Shown: positions 1 through 11,364, counted from the first letter of the stretch. The stretch is DNA of 64,000 nt from Zonotrichia leucophrys gambelii (GCF_028769735.1 NC_088174.1:2067501-2131500), one strand, 5' to 3'. Program-made: numbers and translations. The notes: generated from the letters alone by a model not told the origin.

Positions 1-1339
1 AGAGGAAGGAGGGCTGGGCTGGGCTGGCTCGGGGATTTTCCAGCAGCTCCCCCTGTGCATTAACTCTCTTTAATTTACCCTGCTGAGCAGATGGCCCTGC
101 CCAGGCACAGCCCTGCTCCCCACCAGGGTTTTGCCCCTTGCCAGGGCACCCTGGTACCCCAAACTCCCTGATCTGGGGTCATTTCCCCTCCTGGCTGGGC
201 AGCAGAGCCCCAGCAGTGCAGGGCACAGGGAAGGTGAGGCCTTGGCACCGAGCTGTGCCACCCCTCGGGTGTGACACCTGGAGAGGCTTAGAGGATGAAA
301 ATGCTGCTCTTTCCTCTAAACTCAAAAGGTTTAGAGGATAAAAATGCTGCAGTTAGAGGGGAATACCCCTGGATTTGCCAGTGCCAGGCAGGAAGGGGCT
401 CCCTGGGCCACCTTGGGGTGCCTCTGCTGGGGCACAGGGAAGGAGCCCGGCCCCGGGGATGCTCCAGCCCTGGGGATGCTCCAAAACCCAAAACAGCCCC
501 CAAGGCCGGGCCAGGCTGCTGGGGGGGTTCTGGCCGTGGTCCCCCCTGCCCCGGGTGCTCCACAAACCAACCCCGCTGCCTTCGCTTCCCTTCCCCGCGC
601 ACTAATTGAGCCGAGGCACTAATTAACGCCGCAGCACCCAGCCGTGCGCCGGGAGGATGCTCTGATCTCCTTGTTCCCGGTTTAGCAGGGTCAGGAAATG
701 CCACACCCTGTGCCTTGGGGTGAAATCTGTGACATTTCCGTAAAGCTGCCGTGAGCAGGGCTGGGCCGGGCTGTGAGCGCTCAGGGATGCTCCGGGCATC
801 CCTCCCCAGCACCGGCACCTCGGGCTCGGTTTATTCCTCCCAATATCCCCGCCATGTTTTTTCCTGGACGGGGTTTTGTTCTCTCAGAAATCCACGCAGC
901 TAAAATGAGCCGTGAGCCCGCGGTGTCCCGGTGTGAATCCGTGTGCGGAGCCGCGCCAGGGGCTGCGCTTGTGCTGCGCTCTTTAAAATCCTCTGCTGTG
1001 CCTCAGGAAACGCCTGGTGGGGAAAACGAGGGGGTTTCCTCGCTGAAACAACCACCTGGACTCAGATTATCCCAAAGTGGATGATTTCGAGTTGGATTTC
1101 ATTAAGCACAGGGCTGTGATTATTTAGTTGGGTGGCCCTGGAGAAGCTCTGCCTTCCCCAGGGCTGGGGTTGTGCGCCTTGGGGAGCAGGGAGAGAATAG
1201 GATGGGATTTTGGGGTTGGGGTTGTGCACCTTGGGATGCAGGGAGACAGCAGGATGAGATTTGGGGGTCAGGGGCTGGCTGAGAAAGGATCTGGGGGGTT
1301 GGCACTCAGTAAGGGATTTTTGATAGGAAGAGACTCAAC

Positions 1340-1525
1340 AAGGGGGATTTGGGATGCAGGAACACCTGGCAGGGCAGGATTTGGGATGCTGGAACCCATC
1401 AGGGCAGGATTTGGGATGCAGGGACCCATCAGGGAAGGATTTGGGATGCAGGGCAGGATTTGGGATTCAGGGACCAGGCAGGGCAGGATTTGGGGAACTC
1501 AGGCCCCCAACAAGGCGGATTTGGG
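1340..1525. repeat. Tandem repeat, ~25-27 bp unit
   Basis: The phrase CAGGATTTGGGATGCAGGGA recurs about six times with small changes and spacer variation. This is a degenerate minisatellite. The reading frames through it are repeat artefacts. Confidence 0.75.
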
Positions 1526-1922
1526 CACAGACACCCTGTGAAGCACAAGGAGATTGATGGAGCAGAGGGAATTCCAATATTCCCCCCTCCATGGGCGTGG
1601 TGCTGCCAGCGTGAGGAGCTCCCAAAACACCTGGGGAATTTGCCAGGCTGGGTTTGGCGGGGCTGTGGTGGCTTGGAGAGGACAGAGGTGGTGGGACAGG
1701 GCCTTCCCCAGTGCTGGCAGTGCCACCGTGGCATCAGAGCACCCAAAACCATCAAACCCCCATGGAGGAATGGTGGATTTGTCTTTCCAAACAAGCTGTG
1801 GGGCTGCTGGTAGATAAAACCAGCGCTGGGAGAGAAAAGAAACAATGGGAAGGATTCCACTGATTGATGAATGGAAAAATATATTTGCTTTTACAAATAA
1901 ACTTTTTAAATGAAATTAGACA

Positions 1923-2241
1923 TTGAAAGATGAAAGAAAGAATGGGGAAGGAAAACTCCTAAATTCCATAAGAATTAAAAGGGGGGGGTTGTATATTAGA
2001 GGGAAATCCCTGGTATCAGGTGTATTGGGAAGTTGTGCCACTCAAGTACCTCAGAAATGGGGACAGAGAGAAGGGAATGTGGTTGGAAATTGGGATAAAA
2101 AGGAGGCTGGGTGCTCCAAAAATTGGAGGGACCCCAGGGGAATGCCCCATGGCCTCTTCCAATATTGGAATAAAGTAAAAGAAGTCCTCTGTCTCCTTTT
2201 GGATATAAACCTCTGATGTTTGTGGATGAATTTCTCTAACA
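1923..2241 (+). mobile_element. Endogenous-retrovirus LTR, 3' part (probable)
   Basis: This AT-richer block has a TATA-like GGATAAAAAGG near 2092 and a poly(A) signal AATAAA at 2169-2174. It ends in CTAACA at 2241, as LTRs end in CA. It resembles the 3' half of an LTR family I associate with passerine genomes. The 5' end could not be placed: no matching TGTTAG start is visible, so the copy is probably truncated or eroded. No internal retroviral coding region adjoins it. Confidence 0.5.
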
Positions 2242-2247
2242 GGGGGG

Positions 2248-2490
2248 ATGAAGGTGGCAGTCACCGAGCTGGGAGGGGATGGGCACAGTGACATTGGTTG
2301 GGATGGGATAGCTCAGGTGACATTGGCTGGGATGGGTACACTGACACTGGTGAGGGGGCATGGTCACAGTGACACTGGCTGGGATGGTCACAGTGACATT
2401 GGCTGGGAGGGGATGGGCCCAGTGACAATGGCTGGGAGGGGGTGGTGATGGTGACACTGGCTGGGATGGTCACAGTGACATTGGTGTGTC
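2248..2490. repeat. Minisatellite, ~30 bp unit
   Basis: Copies of GGCTGGGATGGTCACAGTGA with CATTGG and CACTGG variants repeat about eight times. The unit length varies, which keeps several frames open over this stretch. Confidence 0.8.
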
Positions 2491-4034
2491 CTCGGTGCCC
2501 TGGTGGCCACATTCCCAAAGGTGACACAGGCACAGCTCCCCCAGCCTGATGCAGTTCTCACCTTTCCAAGCAGGGCAGCAGCTCCTGGCAGAGGGATCAG
2601 GCTTTCCTGGGAATGCTGTGATTCCCTCCATGGAGGGAAAAGCCCTGAGGAGGGGTGGGGAGCTCGGCAGGGTCTGCCCCTGTCACCCCAAAGCCCCTGG
2701 AGCTCCAAACCCACACCCAGTGCTCATCCAGATCCCTCCCTGGACTCTTCCCAGCCCTGTGATGTCCCCAAACCCCAGGATGTCCCATGCTCAGGGACCT
2801 GCCTGTCCATCCCTGCAGCCAGGGTACCAAACTGTGCCAAAAAGTTTCAGCAAAGGGGAGTTTGGGCCGGATTTGTTGGGATTTTCAGTTTGCTCAGGGT
2901 AAGGGAGGGATCCTCTCCCCTTGGCTGCCATCCCTATAGCAACCAGCAGCCTCTTCCTGTTAAACAAGTGACTCATCACACACGGCTGCACTCGTGTCAG
3001 GGATGCTGCTTGTGACTTCCAGCTCTCACAAGGGAGCTGACCTTTCAGGAGGGGGAAAAAAATCAGAAAAACCCCGGGGGAACAGCTCAGACCTGGGTGG
3101 GAAGGTGCAGTTCTGGGTCTCATCCTCCCCATCCATCCTGCTGCTTTTAACTCCCACTAATCCTTCAAATTCAGCAGTTTTGAAGAATTGGGAGGGTTTT
3201 CCCTGTTGCTGCTTCTCCCATTGCCTGCTCCAGGTGCCTTTGTGCCATGAATCCATCCCTGGGGATCTGGGGCATGTTCCTCAGCCAAGGCACCTCCAGC
3301 ATCACCAGGGGAGAGGCCCAGCACAGCTTTGGGATGGAACCCCCAGGGCAGAGGGAATTCCTGACCAGAGACCCTCCCCAGCCTGAGGATGGAGAAGGCA
3401 GATTCCCAGGATGTTCAGCAACTTCCACTCTGGCTGGGTATTCACACCCCTGGGAATGTCTCTTTTATCCTTGGGGAATCTCCAAACGCTGAGACAGCTC
3501 TGGAAGTGGTGCTGAAGGATGAATTGCAATGCCCAGAGAGGGAAAACCACTTCCACACCCCCAAAATCCAGGTGGGCACAGCTCAGGCTGAGGGCTGGGA
3601 TGTGACCATGTTGCTGGCAAGCCCCACTCATGGCTCTCTTTAAGTAAACAGATTTTTTCCAAGCCAAGCACTTGCTTTATGGGAATGATTTCACTCCCAG
3701 CCAGCAGCTGTGGCCTTTTCTGGGTGATGTCCTAACCCAGACAACCCTGGAAAACTCTTCATCCAGGCATTGTGGTTCCCCAGGCGGATTCCCAGGAATG
3801 TGCCCTGCTCAGGAGGGGAGCCCAGGGCTGTGGCTCCACACAGGGTCCTGTTTAAATGTCACAAGCCTGAGTTAAAGCCAATAAATAGACAGGACCAGCG
3901 TGGGGGTGCCGAGCTGCCTGGTGCTGCACTTCAAAGCTGGGAATTTGTTCCTGGGATTTCTGGAAGCCAATGTCCTTCCTGTCCAGCTGGAGGGGCTGGA
4001 GGTGCTTCCAGGGCCACCACAGGAGGTTCTCCCA

Positions 4035-4715
4035 TGTGTTCCCCCAAGGAAAATCTTGTGTTCCCCCATGGAAAACCTTGTGTTCCCCATGGAAAACCTT
4101 GTGTTCCCCCATGGAAAACCTCATGTTCCCCCATGGAAAACCTCGTGTTCCCCATGGAAAACCTCGTGTTCTCCCATGGAAAACCTCATGTTCCCCATGG
4201 AAAACCTCGTGTTCCCCATGGAAAACCTTGTGTTCCCCATGGAAAACCTCATGTTCCCCCAAGGAAAATCTTGTGTTCCCCCATGGAAAACCTTGTGTTC
4301 CCCATGGAAAACCTTGTGTTCCCCATGGAAAACCTCGTGTTCCCCCATGGAAAACCTCGTGTTCCCCCATGGAAAACCTCATGTTCCCCCATGGAAAACC
4401 TTGTGTTCCCCCATGGAAAACCTCGTGTTCCCCCATGGAAAACCTCGTGTTCCCCATGGAAAACCTCGTGTTCCCCATGGAAAACCTCGTGTTCCCCCAA
4501 GGAAAACCTCGTGTTCCCCCATGGAAAACCTCGTGTTCCCCATGGAAAATCTCGTGTTCCCCGTGGAAAACCTTGTGTTCCCCCATAGAAAACCTCATGT
4601 TCCCCATGGAAAACCTCATGTTCCCCCCATGGAAAACCTCATGTTCCCCATGGAAAACCTCATGTTCCCCATGGAAAACCTTGTGTTCTCCCATGGAAAA
4701 CCTCATTTTCCCCGT
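4035..4715. repeat. Minisatellite, 21/22-bp unit, ~31 copies
   Basis: The unit is GTTCCCCCATGGAAAACCTC followed by GT or AT. It occurs as interspersed 22-bp and 21-bp versions, differing by one C in the C-tract. Rare variants carry AAGG or CGTGG in place of CATGG. The mixed unit length shuffles the frame without creating stops, so all the long frames here (up to 373 codons) are spurious. Confidence 0.95.
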
Positions 4716-5283
4716 GCCAGTCCCCCAGGAGGGATCACGAGGGGGTTCAGGGGTTGGAGCAGCAAATCCATCCCTGCACAGATTCCACTCTTGGTGCCTG
4801 TGGATTCCTGCTGTGCTGGGTGTCCTTGGGGCAGCTGAGGGTTTTTCCACACAGAGCTGAACCTTCCTGTGCTCAGAGCTGCTGCTCTGCTGTGGCTCCA
4901 GGGTTTGGTGCTCAGAGCTGCTCACTCCAAGCCTGGTTTTGGAAAACTCCCATTGGTGGCAGGGGCACAGCAAGGAGGGACAACTGCCCAGCGCTCAGAT
5001 CAAAAACCTCCAAGTTTTCTAATTTTTTAAGGACTTTTCCTATTTTTTCGCATCCAAACCCCTAGAAAAGCTTCCTTAGCACTGTGCCACATCAGGTAAA
5101 TTGGGTTATTTTTAATCATTAATTATCACACTCATATTTTGCTGAATATTTTGCCTCATATTCTGCAGTATTCCCTATGGCTGAATGGCAGTTTAGGGAA
5201 ACAGTCACTCCTGATGAGGCACTCAGCCAGAGCAGCACATACAGCTTGGGAGAGGGAGTAAAACACAGTGCAAAACCCTTTAT

Positions 5284-5410
5284 TTGGAGAAAAAAAAAGC
5301 CAAAAAAACCCCAAAAAACAAAACAAGACAAAAAAGACCAAAAAGAAACCTCAAAAAACAAAACAAACCAAAAAAAAAAAAACACAAAAAAAACCCACAA
5401 AAAAACCCCT
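5284..5410. repeat. A-rich low-complexity tract
   Basis: The tract alternates A-runs with CC, CCCC, CAAAAC and GAC interruptions. Similar A-rich tracts occur near 32800 and 33740. It may be the degenerate tail of a retroposed sequence, but no parent element is recognisable. Confidence 0.7.
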
Positions 5411-5703
5411 TTTCCCAGAAGCCCTGTTCAGTGGCATATGGTGACACAGCATGTGCCAGCAAAGGTGCTCCAAAACATGTCCCTATGGCTCAGGAAAGGA
5501 CTTGGAGCAAAACCATTCATGTGGGGATGATATCACCGATGGAAGGAGCAGAATTCCTCCCCCTGCCTTGGCTGAGTGTTTGTTTGGTGGGAATTAAGGA
5601 GGAGAGGTTGGAGTGAGCCTCGGGATCTCTCCTTCCCTCCTGGCACAGCCAGGCACTGTCCCCCTAAATGGGAAATGTTCCCTGCATGTGTAACAGCACC
5701 AGG

Positions 5704-6379
5704 TGTCTTGGTTTGGAAAGCCAGGAGTCTGCTAAGGAAGGCAGGAGCCTCCCCTGAAATGGAGAATGTAAACCCTCCCCACCCCTCCCAATTGCTATAA
5801 ATTTTAAATTAAGGGGCTCTCAGGCAAAAATATGGGAGCAGGGAATAACAGTTCTTTAATAGGGAAGAAAAAAAAATAAAAGGATAAAATAAACAATGCA
5901 GTACACTAGAACAACACTGACAGAGTCAGAACCCAACCTGACACCCTGTGGGTCAGGGTGTTGGCAGCAGCCCCATTGGAATTGTGGCTCAGCCCTCCTG
6001 CAGTGTCAGGGCTGGTTCTGTTGGAGCAGGATCCTGTAGAGAAGGATGTATTGTTCCTCTGAAGATCCAGTGGAAGGAGAGGCAGCTGCTGCTCCTCTGG
6101 GGAATCCCGTGGAGAAGCCGTGCTGGTGTCTCAAAACCTCTGGATTATATCTGGGTAGGAATGCTTGGCTCCTCCCTCTGGGCTCACATCTCCCAATGGG
6201 ATGCTGTAGTTCTTATCAGCCATGCAGGGACATTCAATAGCTGTTATCAGCAATGTCCCCTCCCAGGGAGGTGTGAATGTGGTCACTCAGAGAGAGAGAT
6301 AAGGCAAACTGCCCACTTGGCAAAGGCAATCTGCCATACAGATGGTAATGGAAAACATCTTGCCTTGCAATCTTCAACA
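5704..6379 (-). mobile_element. Solo LTR of an endogenous retrovirus, 5-bp target duplication
   Basis: Read on the minus strand, the element starts TGTTGAAGATTG at 6379 and ends CCAAGACA at 5704, the TG...CA termini of an LTR. It is flanked by perfect 5-bp direct repeats CCAGG at 5699-5703 and 6380-6384. It resembles an LTR family very common in songbirds. A degenerate TATA region (GATATAATCC, minus strand) and an ATTAAA-type poly(A) region lie in the expected order. At 676 bp with no internal gag, pol or env, it is a solo LTR left by LTR-LTR recombination. Confidence 0.85.
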
Positions 6380-6384
6380 CCAGG

Positions 6385-8255
6385 GCAGTGGGACACGGTG
6401 TCCCCACTGTCCCCACTGTCCCCAGGCTGGGCAGCCCAGAGGGAAGGGGCAGGAAGGAGTTTCCTGATGCTGGCAGAGCCAAAGATCCGCCCGTGGTTCT
6501 GCAAGAGGCAAAGTCAGGGTTGCAGCAGCGCTGTGGCACAGGGCACCCTTGCAAGCCAGGACCTGGAAAGGCCCACCCCAGCCACCTGGAGAGGGATTTC
6601 CAGGAAAATCAGCAGCTTTTCCACAGAGCTGGATCATTTCATCAGCCACACTCCTGCCTGCCACCCTCCCATGCCTGGCTTGGGCATTGGCACCTCAACC
6701 ACCCCAACCCTGGTCCTTCCCACCAGGCTGGGGTGCTCCAGCTGGAGAATTCCCATCTTTCCAGTGGCAGAGTGAGAAAATGGCCTCGTTTCCACCAGGA
6801 ATTATGCAAAGCCTGTGAATGTAGGGCTCCGTCGCTCGCAGCAGCGCAGCCCCCACGGCCCCGTTTTGGGGAGGGCTTGTTTGCCACCCTGATTAGTCAG
6901 CACTGCTAATTATAGCTGAGCTTTTCCTGCCTCGAGCTCCTCCAGCACCGTTGGAGTAACAGGAACAAGGGAGGTGCTGGAACGAGGCTGGATCCACTCA
7001 CTGCAGAAAAGAGGAATAAAATGTGGGGGAATGTTCCAGCTCTGAGCTTGGCTTAGGGAGCACAAGGAGCTCGTGGATGTGCCAGCTCGGCCACAGGATG
7101 CTCCCAGAGGAGTGGGAGCTGGGCTGGGAAAAGATGGTGGGAAGCCAGGGGTGATGATGTTTCCCCAAAGCAAAGATGAAAAGCTGATTTTGATGCTTGT
7201 GGAGGTGAAAATGCTGGAGAATTGGAGTTGTGGTTATCCCTCTGTACCACCAGCCTGCCTTAAACAGCAGCCCTTGCTCCAGCTTTGGTTCCCAGTGGGC
7301 TGGGCTTGGGACACCACGCCATCTGTGACTGCCACCCCGGTTTTAACTTGCCACCCACTGGTTTTAACCAGAAAAGCAGAAATTCTAAGGGAAAATGAGC
7401 CTCAGGTGAAGCCCTGCTCTGGGTTGGGAGCACCCAGCATCCCCACAGGAAAACCTGCCTTGTTCAGCACTGAGCTTTCTCCCAAGGGCCAAAATCCAAG
7501 GAGGATGGTGAGGAATGAAGGTGGGAGACGTTTTCCATGCTGAACAGCACTCCCAGGTGAGCCTGGTGGCCTCTTGCTCTGTAATTATTGTCAGACTTGT
7601 GTCTTTGCTTAGCTTTGATCTTTGCTCGTCTCTATTGAGCCTGTAATTTATATACTGATAAATTCCTATATCTGCAATATGAATATTCCCAGAATAGTCT
7701 TGCAGCTACTCAGGGAGTTCAGAATATTGAATACAACTTGAAAAAGTAGATTGTCAAGCCTTGAAAACAGGGTGTGCAGTGGCCCATCCTCTCATGTGCA
7801 ACAGGGCTGCTCTGGGCACAGCAAGATAATGTCATTTTTGTCACCAGAAAATCTCAGCATTCTTGGGGTCTTTTCCAATCCACTGCTCCCCCTTGCACAG
7901 GGGAACCCCCAAAAAAATCCCATTGGAGAGATGGGGCTGCTTTTCCCTGGGTAGGAGGACAAGCAGCTCCCAGTGCTGGCTGAAATCCACTGGGATGTGT
8001 GTTTGGAAAGGGAATTTCTGGAGCCCAGAGGGGTAACACTGCCAGGACTGGTGTTCCTGTAGGACACAGCAAAAACACCCCGGGATTGGGGCAAATCTGT
8101 GCTGGGATGGCGAGGGGAGGAGCTGGAGCTGGGAGGGAAGGGGCTGCTGTGGGTGCTTGAGGGGACAGGGCAGGAAGGGTGGGATGCTGGATGGGGCCAA
8201 GGCAGCTGCAGCAATCCAGGGGTTTGGGATCAGCCGGGACCCTCTGGAGCGCTCG
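6385..8255. other. Intergenic; no gene seen
   Basis: No recognisable coding exon. Two patches look less repetitive and could be conserved noncoding DNA: 6790-6930, with a TAATTATAGCTGAG core, and 7575-7700, AT-rich with TGTAATTATTG. I base this only on composition and homeodomain-like TAATTA cores. Confidence 0.4.
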
Positions 8256-8712
8256 TGTGATAGTAAAAGGTTTTAAAAACATAAAATTTGGGGAATTAGA
8301 AAGAAGCTAGACTTAGTGGGGCCCTGGAAAAATGTTAAAAATAGACTCTGAAAGTGTTAGGCTTTGTGTTTGCCAGATCATGTGAAATTGCACCTGCGGA
8401 AGCAGCATATGATCAATGATATAATTGTTAAATGTGATGATTGTTTAGTAATTAAACATATTATTGTTTAATCATAAGAAGAATCATGAGAAGCTATGTT
8501 AGAAGTTTGAGGGGGACCACGAGGAGCACATGCTTGGATGAAATCTATGTATACAATAGAACAATATCAGTTTAATAATTAACATGGAATTTATATAACG
8601 ATAGAATACAAAAACATGTCGGGGTCAGATTTGGGTTTGTACCCCTGACACCCAGAGCTCTTCAATAAAAATCATTCTGTGATTGTGTGTTTTTGAACGC
8701 TAGGAGTGTCAC
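8256..8712 (+). mobile_element. Endogenous-retrovirus (ERVL-like) LTR, probable
   Basis: An AT-rich block begins TGTGATAGTAAAAGG and carries an AATAAA poly(A) signal at 8664-8669, 35-50 bp before its apparent end near AGTGTCA. It matches my recollection of an ERVL-type LTR family in finches. No clean target duplication was found; GCTCG upstream has no exact partner, so the ends are approximate. No internal retroviral genes adjoin it. Confidence 0.6.
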
Positions 8713-8803
8713 TGCCAGAGGCAGCTCCAGGGACAGGGGCCAGGCAGGGTCACACACCGGGTGTGTGCTGGGTGTGCCCATCCTGCTCAGCCCTGCGGGC
8801 TGG

Positions 8804-8850
8804 GGACAGCGGGGACAGCGGGGACAGCGGGGACAGCGGGGACAGCCCTG
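8804..8850. repeat. 9-bp tandem repeat GGGGACAGC, 5 copies
   Basis: There are five perfect or near-perfect copies of GGGGACAGC in a GC-rich setting. Confidence 0.9.
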
Positions 8851-9145
8851 CCCGGCCCCACAGAGCACCAGGCACGGCCGGAGCATCCCCTCTGCCTCTG
8901 CCGCCAGCGCTCCCTGCAGCAGGTGAGTGGCTGAGATCATCATTGGAATTCCCGTTATCCTCTCACCTCCTTTAGAAATGCTCCACAAACACCGTTTTCC
9001 CAGCCTGGATGGAATCAAGTGATAACCACAGAAGGAGTCCAAAACTGTTATCTGAATTTCTGAAATATTGCCACCTTTACCCCTGGTTTAGGTGATAGTT
9101 TTACACCGTTACACCTACACCAGCCCTGGGGCTGATTTCTGTGTC

Positions 9146-9443
9146 TTACAAGGGAAGGTTTGGGAAGGGAAGGTTTGGGAAGGGAAGGAAGGTTGGGAAG
9201 GTAAAGGGAAGGAGGAAGGGAAGGGGGAAGGTTTGGAAGGGAAGGAAGGGAAGGAGGGGGAAGGTAGGGAAGGGAAGGGAAGGGAAGGGAAGGGAAGGGA
9301 AGGGGAAGGGAAGGGTAGGGAAGGGAAGGGAAGGGAAGGGAAGGGAAGGGAAGGGAAGGGAAGGGAAGGGAAGGGAAGGGAAGGGAAGGGAAGGGAAGGG
9401 AAGGGAAGGGAAGGGAAGGGAAGGGAAGGGAAGGGAAGGGAAG
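9146..9443. repeat. Pentanucleotide microsatellite (GGGAA)n
   Basis: About 300 bp of purine-only sequence on the + strand. It is irregular at first (GGTTTGGGAA variants to about 9260), then almost pure AAGGG units. The perfect half runs from about 9304 to 9443. Such long polypurine tracts can form triplex DNA and often break assemblies. The repeating glycine-lysine or phenylalanine-proline frames through it are artefacts. Confidence 0.95.
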
Positions 9444-9762
9444 GCCCCAGTTGAAGACAAACTTTTTCTTTTGCTTATTTGCAGGTTTTATTTTGTATGA
9501 TGAAGGAATAGGCTCATATTCACCGGATTTTCTGTGTCATCTGCAGCTCCTGCTTTTAAGTGACATGAAACCCTGGTACTCAGCTGTGCCACACGTTCTG
9601 CCAGAAACAGGAGCTCAGTCCCTGCTTGTGCTTCTGGCCCTGAATTTCTCAGGATAAGACACTCATAATAACTCTGTGTTGAGCTGCTGCCGGGGGGAGC
9701 CGGGCAGGGCTGCTCAGCCTCTCCCCATCCCCGGCCGTGCGTAATTCCCGGCAGCGGGAGGG

Positions 9763-9783
9763 ATTCATTCATTCATTCATTCA
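9763..9783. repeat. Short (ATTC)n microsatellite
   Basis: Four to five copies of ATTC directly follow a GC-rich patch. Confidence 0.85.
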
Positions 9784-9789
9784 GCTCCT

Positions 9790-11258
9790 CGCTGCTCGGC
9801 TTTCCTCCGCCCCTTGTGCCGCGCTCGGTGACGCGGCCCCAGGTAGATGAGGATTCGCATCCCCCGGGACGGGGCTTGGCCTGATTAGCAACCCAGATGC
9901 TCCAAATTGGGGCGGCTGGGTTCAGCCACAATCGCTGCTGTTCACCCAAATATCTCTGCACACCGGGAGCTGGAAATGCAGCGCTGAGCTGGCTGCAGCA
10001 GCCTGGAAGAGAGAGGGGGATGAAAGGGGGAAGCTGGAGTGTTATGAAACCAATAGGAAAAAAGGGAGAAGGTGTAGCTGAAATGCTGTGGATCCAGGAG
10101 CTGAGCATCCCTGCTTTGATGATCCTGCTCCCGAGATGAATCACGGAGCCATTTATAGCTGGAAAAATACTCGTGTCGTTGGGATTTGTTCCTTTCCAGG
10201 CTGTTCCTTTCCCAAACAGTCGGGGAGGAAGCTCTGGCGATGGGTGGGTGCTGCGCTGAGGGGGACAGACCCCATACTCAGCGTCCTTGGGCAGGTCCCA
10301 ATTCCCGTGAGCTCCTCCTCATCCCAGCGTTTGGCTGGCTGGAGGGAGCCCGTGTGGGGTGAACGCTCCAGGGCGGAGGGATGCCCCTGCTCGGGGCTGC
10401 ATCCCCGAGCAGCCTCAGCCGCCGTGCCCGCTCGGTGCCGCTGTCCCGGGCATTGTCCTTGAGCACCGCGGCCCCGGAGCCGGATCGCCGCCCTCCCTTC
10501 GCATCCATGCCCGCGTCCCTCGGCACCAGCGGTAAAAATAAACCCAGCGAGGAGCCCGGGCCTGGCCGGTGCCCAAGCTGCATCCGCAGGACGCAGGTGC
10601 AGCGGGCCCGACCTTGGCGGGGCGGCGGGAGGCTGATGAATGAACGGAGGGCGCGGGGCGTGCCCGCGGGTGTGCGGGGATGGATGGGGAGCGCGCGCGG
10701 AGCCAGCCTTGTTGTTATTCTGATCACAGCGCCTCTGATTCACAGACTTGGATCATGAATATAAGTGAAGACTTTGACGTCAGAGTTGAGATTTATCAGC
10801 AGATCCAATGGGGCAGGAATATTAAGTGCAAGTCGATGCCAGCTCTCTGCCAACGCTATTAGCGATGCTCGCCGAGGAATGAGGCTTCGCACCGAGGGCT
10901 GGAAGGACCGGCGAGGAAAAAAAAAATAAAAAAAAACGGGGTGGGGGGAGCGAGCCGATCCTCGAGCATTAAAACCAGGTAAAACAACAAGCTCCGGAGG
11001 CGCGGCTGCATGCGGGAAGGGGCGATGGTGGCGGCGGGGATGGCAGCGGGCACAGCCCCGACCTTCACACCTCGGCTGCCCGCCCCGGGCGGGGGATTCA
11101 CTGCTGCGGGCACGGCAGGATGCTGCCGCCGGCCGGGAGCATCCTGCAGCAGCCTTTTCCAAAGGAGGGAAAGGCGGGGAGGAAGGAGAAACTTAACGTA
11201 GGCTGTTCCTTGCCGCTGCCTTCTCCTTCCATCAGCGGCTCCGCATACAGGCGCTGGC
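9790..11258 (+). promoter_or_regulatory. Upstream regulatory region of the GPR12-like receptor
   Basis: GC content and CpG density rise from about 10240 toward the receptor gene, which fits a CpG-island promoter domain. A less GC-rich, non-repetitive block at about 10705-10870 contains a perfect CRE and reads like a conserved element. No convincing coding exon is present: the longest frames (up to 196 codons) are proline-, arginine- and alanine-rich and occur in overlapping frames on both strands, as expected of CpG-rich DNA. Confidence 0.5.
10775..10782 (+). promoter_or_regulatory. Perfect palindromic CRE, TGACGTCA
   Basis: The full 8-bp cAMP response element lies about 560 bp upstream of the TATA box of the receptor gene, inside a non-repetitive block. 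Receptors of this family raise cAMP constitutively, so a CREB/ATF site upstream suggests possible feedback control. The motif is directly seen; its function is inferred. Confidence 0.6.
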
Positions 11259-11268
11259 CTATTAATAG
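11259..11268 (+). promoter_or_regulatory. MEF2-type site, CTATTAATAG
   Basis: A perfect match to the MEF2 consensus CTA(A/T)4TAG lies 66 bp before the first base of the TATA/MEF2 element. It is followed by a forkhead-like TGTTTATTTT. MEF2 factors drive activity-dependent transcription in neurons and muscle. Confidence 0.55.
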
Positions 11269-11333
11269 TGTTTATTTTTACTCACCGCACGCAAAAAAGA
11301 AAGGGCTGCGGGAGGGGGGGCTGAGGGGTTGCG

Positions 11334-11343
11334 CTATAAATAG
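11334..11343 (+). promoter_or_regulatory. TATA box overlapping a second MEF2-type site
   Basis: CTATAAATAG contains the TATA box TATAAATA at 11335-11342 and is at the same time a perfect CTA(A/T)4TAG match. It sits in GC-rich DNA upstream of the receptor. A transcription start about 30 bp downstream (near 11365-11375) would give a first noncoding exon. A candidate donor is GTGCGT at 11524, before the acceptor at 11762-11763. Confidence 0.65.
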
Positions 11344-11364
11344 GTAGCAAAGGTGGCCGTGCCC

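Larger units (their letters stand above)
1..5283. other. Intergenic, repeat-rich; no gene seen
   Basis: I find no exon-like ORF with recognisable protein similarity here on either strand. The stretch holds two short GC-rich tandem repeats, one LTR-like piece and one large minisatellite, each listed separately. The remaining sequence is moderately GC-rich and unremarkable, without a CpG-island promoter. The longest reading frames fall inside the tandem repeats and are artefacts of stop-free repeat units. Confidence 0.6.

Noticed and set aside
4035..4715. CRISPR array
   Set aside because: Units are contiguous without unique spacers, and the window is animal nuclear DNA.
3852..4973. 373-codon minus-strand and ~300-codon plus-strand ORFs
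   Set aside because: They run through the 21/22-bp minisatellite; every frame on both strands is open and the product is a simple peptide repeat.
9092..9500. 120- and 119-codon Gly/Lys/Arg ORFs
   Set aside because: Translation of the (GGGAA)n microsatellite.
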